DNA from: Sipunculus nudus
Lineage: Eukaryota; Annelida; Sipuncula; Golfingiida; Sipunculidae
Assembly (NCBI GenBank): GCA_026874595.1
Contig: CM049309.1
Span: 24,247,033-24,311,032, forward strand
DNA: 64,000 nucleotides
Direction of reading: 5' to 3'
Part shown: positions 12,640 to 25,137 of the stretch, piece after piece
How the letters are laid out: every line of letters begins with the position of its first letter
How positions within the stretch are numbered: the first letter of the stretch is position 1
Made by a program: the position numbers and the translations under genes
The notes under the pieces: model-generated
What the model was told of the DNA's origin: nothing
The model's database searches: none
Seen by the model: the letters and a program-made list of their open reading frames with translations, nothing else

Positions 12640-13960
12640 AATCCTTATGTATATATGCTGGGAAAATCAAATCAACAGTGCTTACAGGGAAAAAACGTGC
12701 CATTGCCAAAAATTGACAAAATTTAAGGTATTTATTTTTTATTTATGCTAATAACTTGAAAAATTAGCAAAATTCAGATCCAATTTTTGGTAAACAATTG
12801 AATCTTGATTTAATAAAGTTATATTCCTGAAAAAAAGTCTCCAGCTTCAGCAATTCTCATCTTAGGTGAGTAAATATATTTCTTGATTTTTTAAAAAGTG
12901 CATTATGTTTGGGCCCATAACTTAAAAAAATTAAGCAATACTGACATCATTTCTGGCATGTGCATAGCGAATGTGTAGAAAAATATGTATATTATATATG
13001 AGCAAAGTCAGATCATAGGCAGTCTTAAAGTGTAACAATGGGTTTTTGATGGAAAAATGAAGTTTTTCATTAATATCTCGAAGGAATTTAGTCCTAGTGA
13101 CCAAATTTTTGGCATGATAGGGGATTTTGGAGACATCTAACTGTATGCAAAATTTAAGGAACTTAGAACAGAAGCTGGGGAGCTGAGCTCTAGCAAACTC
13201 CATAACACTAGCTTGATGTAAACAATATGTCACATGGTGCTTGAAAACTTGAATAAAATCAACAATTTTTTATCAACTAGTTTCAATTCTTTTGTGTTAA
13301 CAGTTGAAATGCTGACAAAAACATGCTTTGAAAATTAAATCCACAGCAGTTACAGGAAAAAAACGTGCCATGGTCAAATTTGGCCAAAATTTAAGGTACC
13401 AATTTTTTTATTTTTGCTAATATTTTTAAAAATTTAAAAGGTTTTGATCTAATTTTGGGTATACAATTTAATTTTGATTAATAAAAGTAATATTACTGGA
13501 AAAAAAGTGCTTAGCTTTAACAAGTTTTGTGTTAAGTGATCAAATTTCTTTCCTGATTATTTACAAAATGCATTATGTTTGGGCCCATAATTTTTTAAAA
13601 TTATATAATACAGACCTAATTTCTGGCATGTCAATAGGAACTATTTAGAGGATTATTTATGGTAAATATGAGGAAAAACAGATGAGTGGTTTTGATATAA
13701 GGCAGTCCTGAATTGTGAAAATAGGTTTTCAATAAAACATTGAGGGTTTTCCTTAATTTCTCAAAGGAACGCAGTCGCAAAGACCCAGTTTTTGGCTTGG
13801 TAGGAGATCTTGGGGACATCTAACATTATGCCAAATTTTGGATTCCTAGGTCTTACGGTTTTCAAAACGTGCCACATCCACGGTCGGACGGACGGACGAC
13901 GGACAATGGACCACGACTATAGCTCAGATTACTTTTAGTCAGCTGAGATAAGAACAATTC
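12640..13960. repeat. ~670-bp diverged tandem duplication
   Basis: Two copies share AAAAAACGTGCCAT, AAAATTTAAGGTA, and GCATTATGTTTGGGCCCATA at about 12,900 and 13,570, so the period is about 670 bp. The second copy ends in CGGACGGACGGACGAC and a CTATAGCTCAGAT...AGTCAGCTGAG end shared with other repeats in the window. A decayed relative of the second half lies in reverse orientation at about 57,640-57,870. Confidence 0.8.
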
Positions 13961-15046
13961 GTAAAGAATCGAAAAATACAGGTGGCGCCACCGGTCTGCA
14001 AAAACTGATGAAACATCTCATGATCAATAGGTATGCCAAAAATCATGACCTGCAGTGATGTAGTAAATGAGATATTGAAGTTTTTGTATGAAATTTTTGA
14101 CTATTCTAGGGGGTACTTTGGGACCCCATAGCTCAAAGGATATTGGTAACAGAGACCTAATTTCTGGTTTCCATGGAGACTTTTCATAGGTCTCTCATGG
14201 TATCATGAATGAAGATTCTAGGTCCAGTCTTTACAATTTGTGCCCTGTTAACAGATGTTCAAATTTTTAAAGGTATCAAAAATAGAGAAAACAATTCGTA
14301 AAGAATCGAAGAATACAGGTGGCGCCACGAGTCTGCAGAAACTGATGAAACATCTCATGATCAATAGGTGGCGCCACGAGTCTGCAGAAACTGATGAAAC
14401 ATCTCATGATCAATAGGTATGCCAAAATCGTGACCGGCAGTGATGTAGTTAATGAGATATTGAAGTTTTTGTATGAAATTTTTTACTATTCTAGGGGGTA
14501 CTTTTGGGCCCCATAGATCGAAGGATATGGGAAACAGAGACCTAATTTCTGTTTTCTACGGAGACTTTTCATAGGTCTCTCAGTGTGTCAAGAATAAAGA
14601 TACTAGGTCCAGTCTTTACGATTTGTGCCCTGTTAACAGATGTTCACATTTAAAAGGTCTCAAAAAAAGAGAAAAAAAATCGTAAAAAATCGAAAAATAC
14701 AGGTGGCGCCACCAGTCTGCAGGAACTGATGGATCATCTCATGATTAATATGTATGCCAAAAATCATGACCATCAGTGATGTAGTTAATGATATATTGAA
14801 GTTTTTGTGTGAAATTTTGGACTATTCTGGGGGGGGGGGTACTTTGGAGCCCTATAGCTCAAAGAATATGGGTAACAGAGACCTAATTCTGGTTTCCAAG
14901 GAGATTTTTTATGGACCTCTCAGAATCTTAAGTTACAAGATTCTAGGTCCAGCGGTTACGATTTGTGCCTGGTTAACAGACAGACAGACGGACGACGGAC
15001 AAAGAGTGATCGCTATAGCTCAGATGACTTACAGTCAGCTGAGCTA
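13960..15046 (+). repeat. three tandem ~370-bp repeat units with ACGG/AGTCAGCTGAG end
   Basis: Units start near AATACAGGTGGCGCCAC at about 13,977, 14,314 and 14,698. Each contains CTCATGATCAATAGGTATGC-like text, AGGGGGTACTTT, AGCTCAAAGGATA and GCCCTGTTAACAGA. A partial 47-bp duplication sits at about 14,320-14,415. The last unit ends with CAGACAGACGGACGACGGAC and AGTCAGCTGAGCTAAAAATC. Tandem cores plus an ACGG-type tail resemble bivalve pearl/CvA-type Helitron-like non-autonomous elements; that class assignment is inference. An 11-G run lies at 14,829-14,839. Confidence 0.82.
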
Positions 15047-15109
15047 AAAATCAAACTGATTTTCACCAGACTATGTGCATGTGTTGTCATTCAGCAGTAA
15101 CATGCAAGC

Positions 15110-15289
15110 CAACAAGAAATTAGGCATTTCGTGTAATGATAAAGCAATAAAACCAGGCATTACACGTAAAACCTGGAAATTTTAGTCATTTCATGAAATT
15201 CCTGAGTGAATCAGTCATTTCGTGTAATCCCTGAAATTTCAGTCATTTCATTTAATGCCTGATTACACAGTTTGCCTGTAACATGTATA
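15110..15289 (-). repeat. AAATGACT-rich repeat, right partner of inverted pair
   Basis: The reverse complement begins ATACATGTTACAGGCAAACT and runs through four or five AAATGACT/AGGCATT units, matching 7,318-7,480 in order. It contains one extra short unit compared with the left partner. Confidence 0.75.
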
Positions 15290-16110
15290 GTATTACGGAG
15301 TTCTCATCAGTTATACTAATATCAGTCAGCAAAGAAATACTTTAAACATGCATATACTTATCTGCAAGTTCAAGTTATTGCATTTTTCAAAAGTGTTTTA
15401 AAACTATATATATGAACATTTTTTCACCATGTTTTATTGTTTCTATATTTATTTGAGTCTCGAGTTTATTGGCAAACTTTGCGCCACAAATGTATATATA
15501 ACGTCGAACAGTTTGTGACGTGATGTAAAAAGTATTGTTTATTTTGTTTATGATATCTAATATGATATTAATATGATATGGTATTTAACATTTTTCTGCC
15601 GTGGCTATTCTTACTTTTTACTTTACACCATCAAAAGCGAAGCGGAGAAACCTCTGGTGGTGAATTTGTTTTTTTAACGAGGCAATATTGACTTCAGGTT
15701 ACTCTGCTTAATCACTTTTCATTAGTTGATTAACTCTCAGGGTGTTACGAGTTCATAAAGATGCCTTCCGTGCTTTTATTGGTTTAACCCTTTACTGTTT
15801 ACAAGCCACTAAAGAGTACTCAAAATGAGCAAATATAATGCCATGATATGTATAGATTTTTTCAGGACAAAAATATTGCATATTGTTTTTAAGTTTCAAT
15901 GATTTTCAATAATGTTTAGCAAACCCTCTTAGTTGGAACTGTTGAAAATTTGATAAAGATACAAAAAAGCTTATAAAAAAATATTGCTGTTAGTGTTAAT
16001 TTAAATAGTGTCAGAATTTGTCAGAAATCTAAAATAAATATAAGGAGGAAAGGGTTAAATATTTGCATTTCTGTTTTTTTTTTTTTTTTTTGTTAAGGAA
16101 ATAAGCTAAT
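15290..16110. other. no recognised gene
   Basis: AT-rich sequence with a T run at about 16,072-16,090. No open frame, RNA gene or known repeat was identified. Confidence 0.55.
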
Positions 16111-16660
16111 ATCAGAGCCGCGAAATTTCAGAAGAACTATAGCCCATTTTTTTCTGGATTTCTTGAGAAGTGAAAACTTTTGAAGCACAGCATATTCCTT
16201 CCTCAAATTTGATACACAATTTGTTTTAAGTTTTTGAAAAAAATGGAAAACTGGTGACCTTGATCTTCATCCTCAATATCAAATCAGCCGACATAGAAAA
16301 TTGTTCGTGAACGCTATAGCTTTTGATGCACTCAATATTCTTTCACGAAATTTGATTTCGTGAAAATCGTTTCCCCACCACAGTCCCTGGATCGAAACAT
16401 TCGAAAACTGTTGACCTTTATCTTCTTAGTCGCATCTCCAGACATCTAAAAGTTTTGCAAACCCATCTCTTTTGAAGTACAGCATATTATCCACCCAGTT
16501 TGATATAAAAAGTGTTTCAACCAAGTTTTCGAAGAGTTTCACAACCCAGGAGTTTGAAAAATTGTGATCTTGACCTTGATCTTTAAGGTCATATCTGTGG
16601 AACAGCTGATTTCTGTAAACACTAAAACCTTTAAAGTAATGCATATTTTTCACTCAGAAT
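16110..16660. repeat. ~155-bp tandem array with GACCTTGATCTT core
   Basis: Three to four diverged units each contain GACCTTGATCTT (or GACCTTTATCTT) and CAGCATATT with TTTTGAAG nearby, spaced about 155-159 bp. A related array is at 50,810-51,210. A 14-G run follows at 16,677-16,690. Confidence 0.7.
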
Positions 16661-16899
16661 GGGGATGGGGGCCTATGGGGGGGGGGGGGGAAGGTGACAT
16701 ATAACTGTTTCCACGACGTACTCATTCTACTAACTTAGTAACTGTGGAATTTTTGCGCGATGTTTTGGGAAACATTGCAACATTTAAACCTCTAACCCAT
16801 TAATAAAGCACGTGTATATATGTGCCACACACTGCGGACATCATGGGACTTGTTTTATGGGGTCAGGTTCACATATAACCGTTATTTTTTTTTGTTGGG

Positions 16900-18475
16900 G
16901 GTTCAGTTTATATACAATTTAATACAGTGAACTTAATTTGAGTTTCCAAGAAGATTTTACCAGGAATCCCCTGGATGCTAAGTTAGAAGTTTCTACGTCC
17001 AACTGCTGCAATCTGTGCCTGTCTGACTAAAAAAAGTGCTAAAATCATGTTCGTTCACATAGCTATATAGGTCACAGAATATAGGTGACAGTGTCATTAT
17101 TTCAGGTTTCAGAGGAATTTTTACAGGAACCTCCCTGGATCTTAATAATAAATCATATTAGAAATTCTAGGTCCAACTGTAACTAATCATGCAAATCTGT
17201 CTGATAGGGAGCTCAGATCATATTCTTTCGCATATCTTGCATAATATAGATCACAATGACCTTATTTCGGATGTCTAAGAATCCTCTTTACATTTAGAAA
17301 GACTTTTCCAGATCCAATAGTTAAGATTTGTGCCCTGACTGACTTTCCCGCTCGTAGCTTACAGAATATGGGTCATCATGAGATTTTCCCAGGACCTCTT
17401 TGAATTTTAAGTAAGAAGGGTCTAGTCCAACCATATTAATTTGTGCCCGTCTAACTTTATCAGTGCTAAAATTATGTTTTCCCCCAATAGCTCACAGAAT
17501 ATAGGTCACAGTGACCCAGTTTCAGGATTCACAGGATACCTGCAAAGGCATCCCTGGATGTCATATTACCGGATTCTAGATCCAACAGTAAAGTTGTGTT
17601 CCCTGTCTGACTGCTTGAAATCATGTTTTTGCCCAGTAGCTCACAGAATATAGGTTATCATGACCTAATTTCTGGTTTCCATGGAGATTTGCCAAAGACT
17701 TCCCTGGATGTTCCGTTAGAATACTCTGGGGCCAGCCGCTATATTTTGTGCCTGTCTGACTGTCTGGATGTTCATTATCATATATTTGGCCAGTTGCTCG
17801 CAGAATACAGGCCGCCATGGCCTAGTTTAAGGTTTCAAAGAAGATTTGCCCGGAACCTTCCTTGATGTTGCGTTATAAGATTCTAGGCCTAACATTTATA
17901 GTTTGCGCCACGTCTGACTCACGGGGTACTCAAAATCATGTTTTCCGCGTATAGTTCGCATAATATAAGACATCATGACCTAATTTCACGTTTCTAAGAT
18001 TTGCCTGGAACCTCCCTTGATGTACAGTTAGAAATTTCTAGGTATAACGGTTACGGTTTGTGTCTTGTTAACGTCCAGACTGCTTCATTTGAAGGTTTCA
18101 AATATAAAAAAATAAGGTTGCGCCACCAGTCTTTAGGAACTGATGAAACATTACATGATCAAAATGCATGGAAATAAAAGTGGCAATCGATGTATTAATT
18201 ATTCAGATACTGGTGCTTTTGTATCGATTTTTAATAATTCTTTGTAGGAATAACGAGCCCCGTAACTCAGAGAATATAGGTCATAGTGACCTAATTTCAG
18301 GATTCCCGGAAGATTTTTTATGGACTTCCATGGATTTTAGTTAGAAGTTTCTAGGTCCAGAGGTTACGATTTGTGCCCTGTTAACTGAGTGGACGACCGG
18401 ACGGCCGGACGACGGACAAAGAGTGATCGCTATAGTTCAGATCACTTAATTTCAGTCAGCTGATCAAATATTTAT
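16900..18475 (+). mobile_element. ~150-bp tandem core array with ACGG tail, Helitron-like (inferred)
   Basis: About eight or nine diverged units contain CACAGAATATAGGTCA, ATTTCAGGTTTC, TTCTAGGTCCAAC and TTGTGCC, with spacing mostly 140-156 bp. The array passes into a GTTGCGCCACC unit and ends with GACGACCGGACGGCCGGACG and a TATAGTTCAGATCACTT...CAGTCAGCTGA tail. This structure matches the general plan of pearl/CvA-type non-autonomous elements of bivalves. No protein-coding part was seen, and no insertion-site test was possible. Confidence 0.6.
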
Positions 18476-19847
18476 GCTGGGGAGGGGGGTGTAATATTAT
18501 CCTCTTTTCGAAAAGGGTGCCTAATATTTTGCCGTGGTGGGGGGCTGTCACCTTGTGGATTGTCCTCCTCACATTTCACCCATGGCGGACAGGAATAAGC
18601 AGATGCATATTTACTTGTAATTTATTTATTGTATAATGTCACATTCTCTCGATAGAAACTCGATACTTTCCTAGATTCTGAATCGGCCGTGAACCATTTT
18701 CAATGTTGCATATTATATTAGATGATGTACATATTTTGACCATGCAGGTCCTACTACGTTTTTTTTTTTGTCCAGGAGGCTTACAAGGGTTACCATTCAG
18801 GATGTGCCTCTCTACAACAAAATGCCAATAACCCTATTTCAGTGACCGTAGCCAATTTTTAAAGATCACGGCACAGGCCTTGTAGCAAGCTTAAAACTTT
18901 TCGTAAATTTTTATTAAATCTGTTGATAGAATTAGACCTACAATCGATTCTCCTCTTAAATTAGGAGCCCAAATTTCTATGCCAAATTGTTGGCTGTCAT
19001 TGGAGCTTGAAGTTTGTGTTTTAAACGTGAAGTAATTAAGATGTGCCGGCTAATATAATCATACATTAAACAAATGACTCATGGGTCATGACGCTCAGCT
19101 GATTACCATGACATTTTAGCCTAACTTTACATTATGAATTTTATCATCTCAAACCCAAATTAAGATCAAGTTCAGGTATCTTGACCTTTGACCTTCTGAC
19201 GACAAAATCGCCAGGGTTCCTCCTAAAGTGATGGGTCGCACGTGCGTGTATAGACTGAATCCAGTCATGACTTGTATATACATGCTGTACAAGAGAGAAA
19301 TAAGATTAAGGTCAAGGTACTCGGTTTCCAGACGCCTCTGAAAACGTAATTGGCGAATAACTCTCATACAACTTTTTATTGTAATTCATATTACTGGATT
19401 TTCATACTACTTTATATGTTAGCGGAGATGAACCATGTAGTTAGACATAAGACAATTTCTTGAGTAAATGTATAAAGTTGTTTTTAAGTCTGTCGTTATT
19501 TTGTTAAAACCCGACGCTGATCAGTATAGCCTATACGTGCCCGGTGACTGAGAAAGGTATCGCCACCTGTTAGCCAAATCTATTACTAACATTGCTGACG
19601 GCAGTTTGACTAACAACTCAAGGCGACTAAAATGTTATATATCACTGAGAGTATATTTTAGACACTATCCTATCATGTATGCACCTGTCAAGAACTGATA
19701 AAACGAGTGATGATCATTACAATAGGTTTCAGAACACAAGTAGGCCTATAAACCACAGCTGGAAAATGACACCTCGCTGTAAATTTGCTAGAAATCAGTC
19801 GAAACTGATGTTCAAAAGTTCTTTCTCTCTTTCTTCTTGGGAGAGGC
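18476..19847. other. no recognised gene; scattered repeat ends
   Basis: Contains a conserved repeat end (CATGGGTCATGACGCTCAGC) near 19,080. Otherwise it is AT-rich with short non-informative open frames. Confidence 0.5.
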
Positions 19848-19866
19848 GGGGGGGGGGGGGGGGGGG
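19848..19866 (+). repeat. 19-base G homopolymer
   Basis: Uninterrupted G tract preceded by GAGAGGC. Other long G or C runs are at 12,453-12,463, 14,829-14,839, 16,677-16,690, 24,962-24,972 (C), 30,940-30,954 (C) and 50,706-50,724 (C). Confidence 0.95.
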
Positions 19867-19867
19867 C

Positions 19868-20050
19868 TTCAGATCGACTGATTCGAGAAGCTGTACTCGT
19901 TCACCCCGGCCAGCTGGCAGCTTAATGATAGCCCGAGCGAGTCGTAAACCCCGCATTCGCAGTCCCATCTCCAGTGAACCATGAAATATTTTTTTTAACT
20001 GATCCCTGGCCATCCCATAATGCATCTCTCTCAGAAGAGAACCCCGCGAG
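19868..20050 (+). promoter_or_regulatory. candidate CpG-rich 5' untranslated exon with donor
   Basis: This stretch has more CpG than its surroundings and ends in CCCCGCGAG followed by GTAAGAACAC, a near-perfect splice donor at 20,051. The first certain coding exon of the SLC4A11-like gene (22,324) begins after a splice acceptor, so an upstream non-coding exon must exist; this is the best-placed candidate. It contains short upstream ATGs, no TATA box was identified, and the start cannot be placed. Confidence 0.3.
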
Positions 20051-20052
20051 GT

Positions 20053-22323
20053 AAGAACACAGATATGATGGGTGGTACTGGACAAATACAGCCTATTACA
20101 GGTTACTGCTTGTGTGATATCGACAAATGTTATCACGTCATTGCAGTGGTATAAAAATGGCATAATTGATGTCGTGTACGTGATTCAAAACAACTGACAT
20201 TGTTGCCAAAACAACTAATAACTGTCTCTGTGATAAACCGTCTCTATGATTACTGCTCATTTTTGACTGCGCACAGTCACACGTACTCGCAGACCAAAGA
20301 ATAATAAACGGCTGGGTATAGCCTGTATATAGTTGCATTAGGCATATAATGCTATATAGAGCTCACATTTTGCGTAATAGACACTCAACAAATTAAACCA
20401 CATTTTTATTTTTATGGACTTCGAACATTTTTGTCTGTGAACCAACATTTATTCTGTGCAAATTGAATCCAATCTATAATTATAGTCCATCCCATTCCCA
20501 GGGCCCGTCACGGTGCCCATGTTTTTCAGAGATAATTTGTCATACAAGTGAAGCAGTGTAAACCGTTCTGGTCCAAGGTTGCAGGATCTATTTAGCTGAC
20601 TGCCTGTGTGAAAAATTATGCTCTGCCTAAATTTTGTATGAGACAATTATTTAAAAAAAAACAGGTTACAGCGTTTACAACATTTTCATTGCCGGAGAAC
20701 TGATAATAAACAAGCCTGACAAACTGACGACTTTAGTCATTTGTACCGTCCAGTAGTGCCGGGAAGACGCCATCCATGGTCCTTCAGCATAAATAACACA
20801 AAAGAGTCGCAAAGTAAATACTTTTTACATGATATATTACTTCTCAACACAAAATCAGCGGAATATCTGTATATCTACTTCAGGCTAAAGGGCATTTTAA
20901 AAGAATATTCTCAAAATAATTATCGTGAAAAAATGTGGACAAGGGTTTTGACAGACTTTTTGTCAATGGCATTGCATTATATGTCCAGGAAAATAAGTAG
21001 TGACCCTTATTTTTTACTGCATATTTCTGATTCTATTATTATTATTATTTACATTAGTAAACAGTAGAACTAAGACTAGAAGCCTATAAGGTGATGAACC
21101 CACTATTTTTGTGAGAATATGTTGGTTCACTTCATGTTTTAGCTAATCTATGTATGTTTATGCTGAACCCACATTCAGTATTTTTGTGAATGATGCGTAT
21201 CACATCAAGAAAAATTAGGCAAGAAATTACACTTTTTTTCCTAAACAACACAAATGATAATATATTGTTTATAGTAAGGTTTAGTAGAAGCCTATTAGGC
21301 ATTGAATTGAACTCACATTTTTAAAAAACAAAAATGTAGGTTCAGTTGCTGTTTTACTTTTAGCCCCTGAATATCAGCCCTTTATAATGCACAGGTCTAT
21401 ACCTAAGACAGGTTTTAAATATATGGTTTTAGAAAATATGGAATTATGTTTCCAGTTTAAATTTTAATTTTAAACCAGGTTTAGAAATTTAATATTTCAT
21501 AGTAAACTCAGAAATGGAACCAAATTCATTATTTAGTGACAGTTTGCTCTTGTTAATTGTGAATGCCATAGTGAGGTGTAATATGCTTCATAGATTAACT
21601 TACAAACTTTATTTTATCCACATATAATTATATATACAAGAATTAATTATCAGTCATCAAAATTGAGAACTTTCCCAGCTAGCAACTAGCTTATGATCAT
21701 AACCATTATGACCATTTCTTTTTAGCAGTCTTAATAAATATCATTTTACAAATTTGATACCATGATTCTGGCCATTATTAGTGTAAATTGTCTAATTTCA
21801 ATATACCTGGTGCTGCTAGATGTGAGGTACTGCTTGTAAAGAAGGTGATGCAAGTACATCAGATTCAATGTTGATAGTGTTAAGATGATTGCAACTTTGT
21901 TGTCCATATTTCATTTTGAAATCAAAAACTCTTTTTCTTTATTTTTTTTCCTTTAAAATTCATATACATACCAATATTAAATATATATAGTGTATAGATA
22001 AAAAATAAAATGGAAGACGGGTAACATTCATTGAAGAATTAACATTATATGACAAACTCTTCCAAACACGACAAATCACGACTGGAAATCTAGAAAAAAA
22101 TAAGAAGTCCCCTGAGGGCCAGCTTAGAGGAGTTTCATTGTATATCCATGTGTATACAGGTAGTACATTCCACTCTTCCTGTTCATTAATTCTTGCCTAT
22201 AGTTTACCAATGGATGAATATGTATATATATGTACTATACTAAATAGACAAGTATGGACATGAACACTTTAGTTATATTATTTAGTATCAATCTTGACAG
22301 TCATTTGTTTCTTTATATTTTAG
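20053..22323 (+). other. candidate intron or upstream region of SLC4A11-like gene
   Basis: AT-rich sequence without recognised coding regions. A 108-codon open frame at 20,741-21,067 has no family features. The stretch ends in TTTCTTTATATTTTAG, the acceptor of coding exon 1. Confidence 0.5.
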
Positions 22324-22336
22324 CCAAACCCTTAAA

Positions 22337-22556
22337 ATGTCAGATGGTGTGCCAAACAAGGGTTACGATGTAAATGAGAAAAACGGACATGACATCATCG
22401 GAAACTCCACCAATGGAAAGCCAGCCATCATAGAGGTGCCTCTTGCAGAGATTACAGGCCCTGCCGATGTGGTGCTTCAAAATGCCGGCAACCCACCCAA
22501 GGTCCTCCGGGGGGACAGTACTTACAGCATGAACTACCCAGAAGCAGATCAAAGTG
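22337..22556 (+). CDS. SLC4A11: SLC4A11-like transporter, coding exon 1
   Basis: An acceptor (TATATTTTAG, ending at 22,323) is followed by 13 bases of leader and the first ATG (AAAATGTCAG, A at -3). The exon encodes residues 1-73 (MSDGVPNKGYDVNEKNG... to ...NYPEADQS) plus one base, and ends at a strong donor, GTG|GTGAGT. The peptide is hydrophilic, as expected for the variable cytosolic N terminus of SLC4A11; on its own it is not diagnostic. Its phase (1) fits exon 2, giving QS-DDSEEVSLL across the junction. Mammalian SLC4A11 has several alternative N termini, and other candidate first exons lie in the following intron. Confidence 0.82.
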
Positions 22557-23091
22557 GTGAGTACACACCATGTTGGCTGTAGTGAACATAAAATTATCAG
22601 TGTGACAGTCAACCTGTGACAGTGTCAATAAGGAAGGGAGTTTTATTCATTTTGGGTTTAATCATTGAGGGAAACCATTAGATGTTTGTGTATATAAGAA
22701 AATTGAAACTTTCAACCCCCTGTTTTCTCTGCATGTACAATTTTTTCACAAATATTGATCAGATGACCAACTTGTGATTATCACCTGCAGGTGGCGCCAC
22801 CTATGATCCTAAATGGTCTTTTTGGCTTTTCTGCAAGTGGTTGAGTAAATATGTGCACCATAGTCTTCAAAATATATGTTAGTGGCATACAACAAGGGGA
22901 CTGTAATAAATTGATTTAGTTATTTTCAAAATAGATATTAGTGCTGTAAAAATAAACCATTTCCAGACTGCAGTTGGAGAATAACTCAATAGATTATTCC
23001 CAAATGTGGATTCCTTATAGGTTCATACATTAATTGGTGCCTTATCCTTTTTGGGTGATCCCTGACCTTTGGTCTTTGTTTTGTATCCATA

Positions 23092-23196
<105 letters not shown>

Positions 23197-24844
23197 GGAT
23201 TATACAGGATTAAACTTGATCAAACTAAGAATATCACCTTGTAAAATTTAATTAAATTAACATAAATGTTAATCTGGATAAATAAGTTCAGAAGGTTTAT
23301 TATTATATTTACCATATAAAAGTTTTATATCTAATTGGCAATTTCCTCCAGGTTCATGTGTCACTGTTGTCAGTAGCCACTATAGCTTAACAATATGCTC
23401 ATCACACACAAGAATGAGGTGGAGTCCCTTTGTCTTCTATGTTACGCTTCTGGCTGGTGGTCAATTGCACGGTAGGATGTATCATCTTTATATCATCATC
23501 CTCAGCCATCAAATATTTACTCATAGTCACAGGGCAGGCTTACAGGGTGACTTTTGTAGCCCAGTTGTCAACAACGTATAGAGTCTCTAGTGGAGGAGGA
23601 TGCCAGAATGACTCTGATCCAATGGAGGTTTCTCCTCTCAGGCTGTAATGACTGGATGGTTGTCTAATGGTAGCCCACTGTTCTGCTTATGTAAACATAC
23701 CTTACCAGTGGGGAAAAGGACAAGGAATCACACTAATACCCCACATTCAGAGAAACAAACTGCTGCAAGATAGCTTTTCAAGCATTTTATCATTTGCATC
23801 TGAGAGGGAAAACCCAATAAATTATTACAGCTGATATCAATGTATATCTTTAGTTGTTTATGCAATAAATGACTGGATTATGTACATTGATATTTCTCAG
23901 ATGTAAGAATAGATGTTTATATGTGAATATATGATATTCTGTGGTACAACTGATTGTTTAATTAAACAATGGGCCAGTAAGAGCCACCCCTGGCTTTAAC
24001 CTCTGGCTTTAGCAGGCAGGGTCAGTACTTCAAAAATGGCCAATACTGGCTATTACTGGCTAATATTCTTCAGTTGAATAAAAAAAAATGCCCCATATCT
24101 AATTTACAACAACAGTATTATTTTTAAAATGTTATTATTGTTATAGAAGCTTGATCATCGTACATTGTGCCTGGAATTACTTAAGTAAATGATTTAAAAT
24201 GACATAAGGTCAAGGATTAATTTATGATACAAATAAGACAAAAATACCAGTTTAGTAAAGTAGTAATAATACTGCAGGGTAATGAAGGTTAACTTAGAGC
24301 AGTAATATGCATGCTTTTAACTGTAAAGATTAACAGTTGGTACAAATTTTTGACTTGTCAAATGACATAAGTTAAATGATAAATGTCACAACTAAGGTGC
24401 TTCACTGTGCCAGTCTCAAAGGAATCTCTTTGTGCCTGATAGCAGGCCCCCAACTTGGCGGCCTATCACTAAATGTCACAGTTCATGTCCCATATTAAGG
24501 TCCAGTATCAAAGCTTTGTACCTGAAAGTCTTTGATAATCAAAAGTTAAGATCAAACATACAGCAATAATAAGCTAGCATGGAGTTTGTCAAGGCAAGAC
24601 TGAAATTGACTCAAAACTGACTCTGATTTTCCTCAATTAATCTCCATCCCCATAGCCTCTGGGTTGACAACAAAACATCCTGTAATGATGCAAGTCAGTA
24701 TTGTAAAACAAACAATGATTATCAGGGAGCCGTTAAGATTGTCTGACTGTGTGATTTTTTTGTTGTTGGTATCATAAATTCATGGATTACCTTGATCCAC
24801 GAAAACCACAAAAATAAAATCCCAACTAATATTTTTGAATCTAC

Positions 24845-24845
<1 letters not shown>

Positions 24846-24938
<93 letters not shown>

Positions 24939-24972
24939 ACATGTGTGTGTCTCCGAGTCATCCCCCCCCCCC
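24846..24972. repeat. (AT)n(GT)n microsatellite and C run
   Basis: About 37 AT dinucleotides are followed by nine GT and then, after a short spacer, by 11 C (24,962-24,972). Confidence 0.96.
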
Positions 24973-25137
24973 ACCCTGGAAGATAAATTGAAGCCACTGA
25001 TTCAGTTCTTATGTAAGTCAACTTTAATATAAAAACATAAACTTTTCCATATATACTTTACCAAAATGGATGTAAATTGATTTTAGCAAGTGAAAACAAA
25101 TGTAGCCTCCAATCGTTAGTTACTATCATCTAATACT

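Noticed and set aside
20741-21067. 108-codon plus-strand frame upstream of exon 1
   Set aside because: AT-rich, low-complexity text with no family features and no splice signals that would connect it to the gene.
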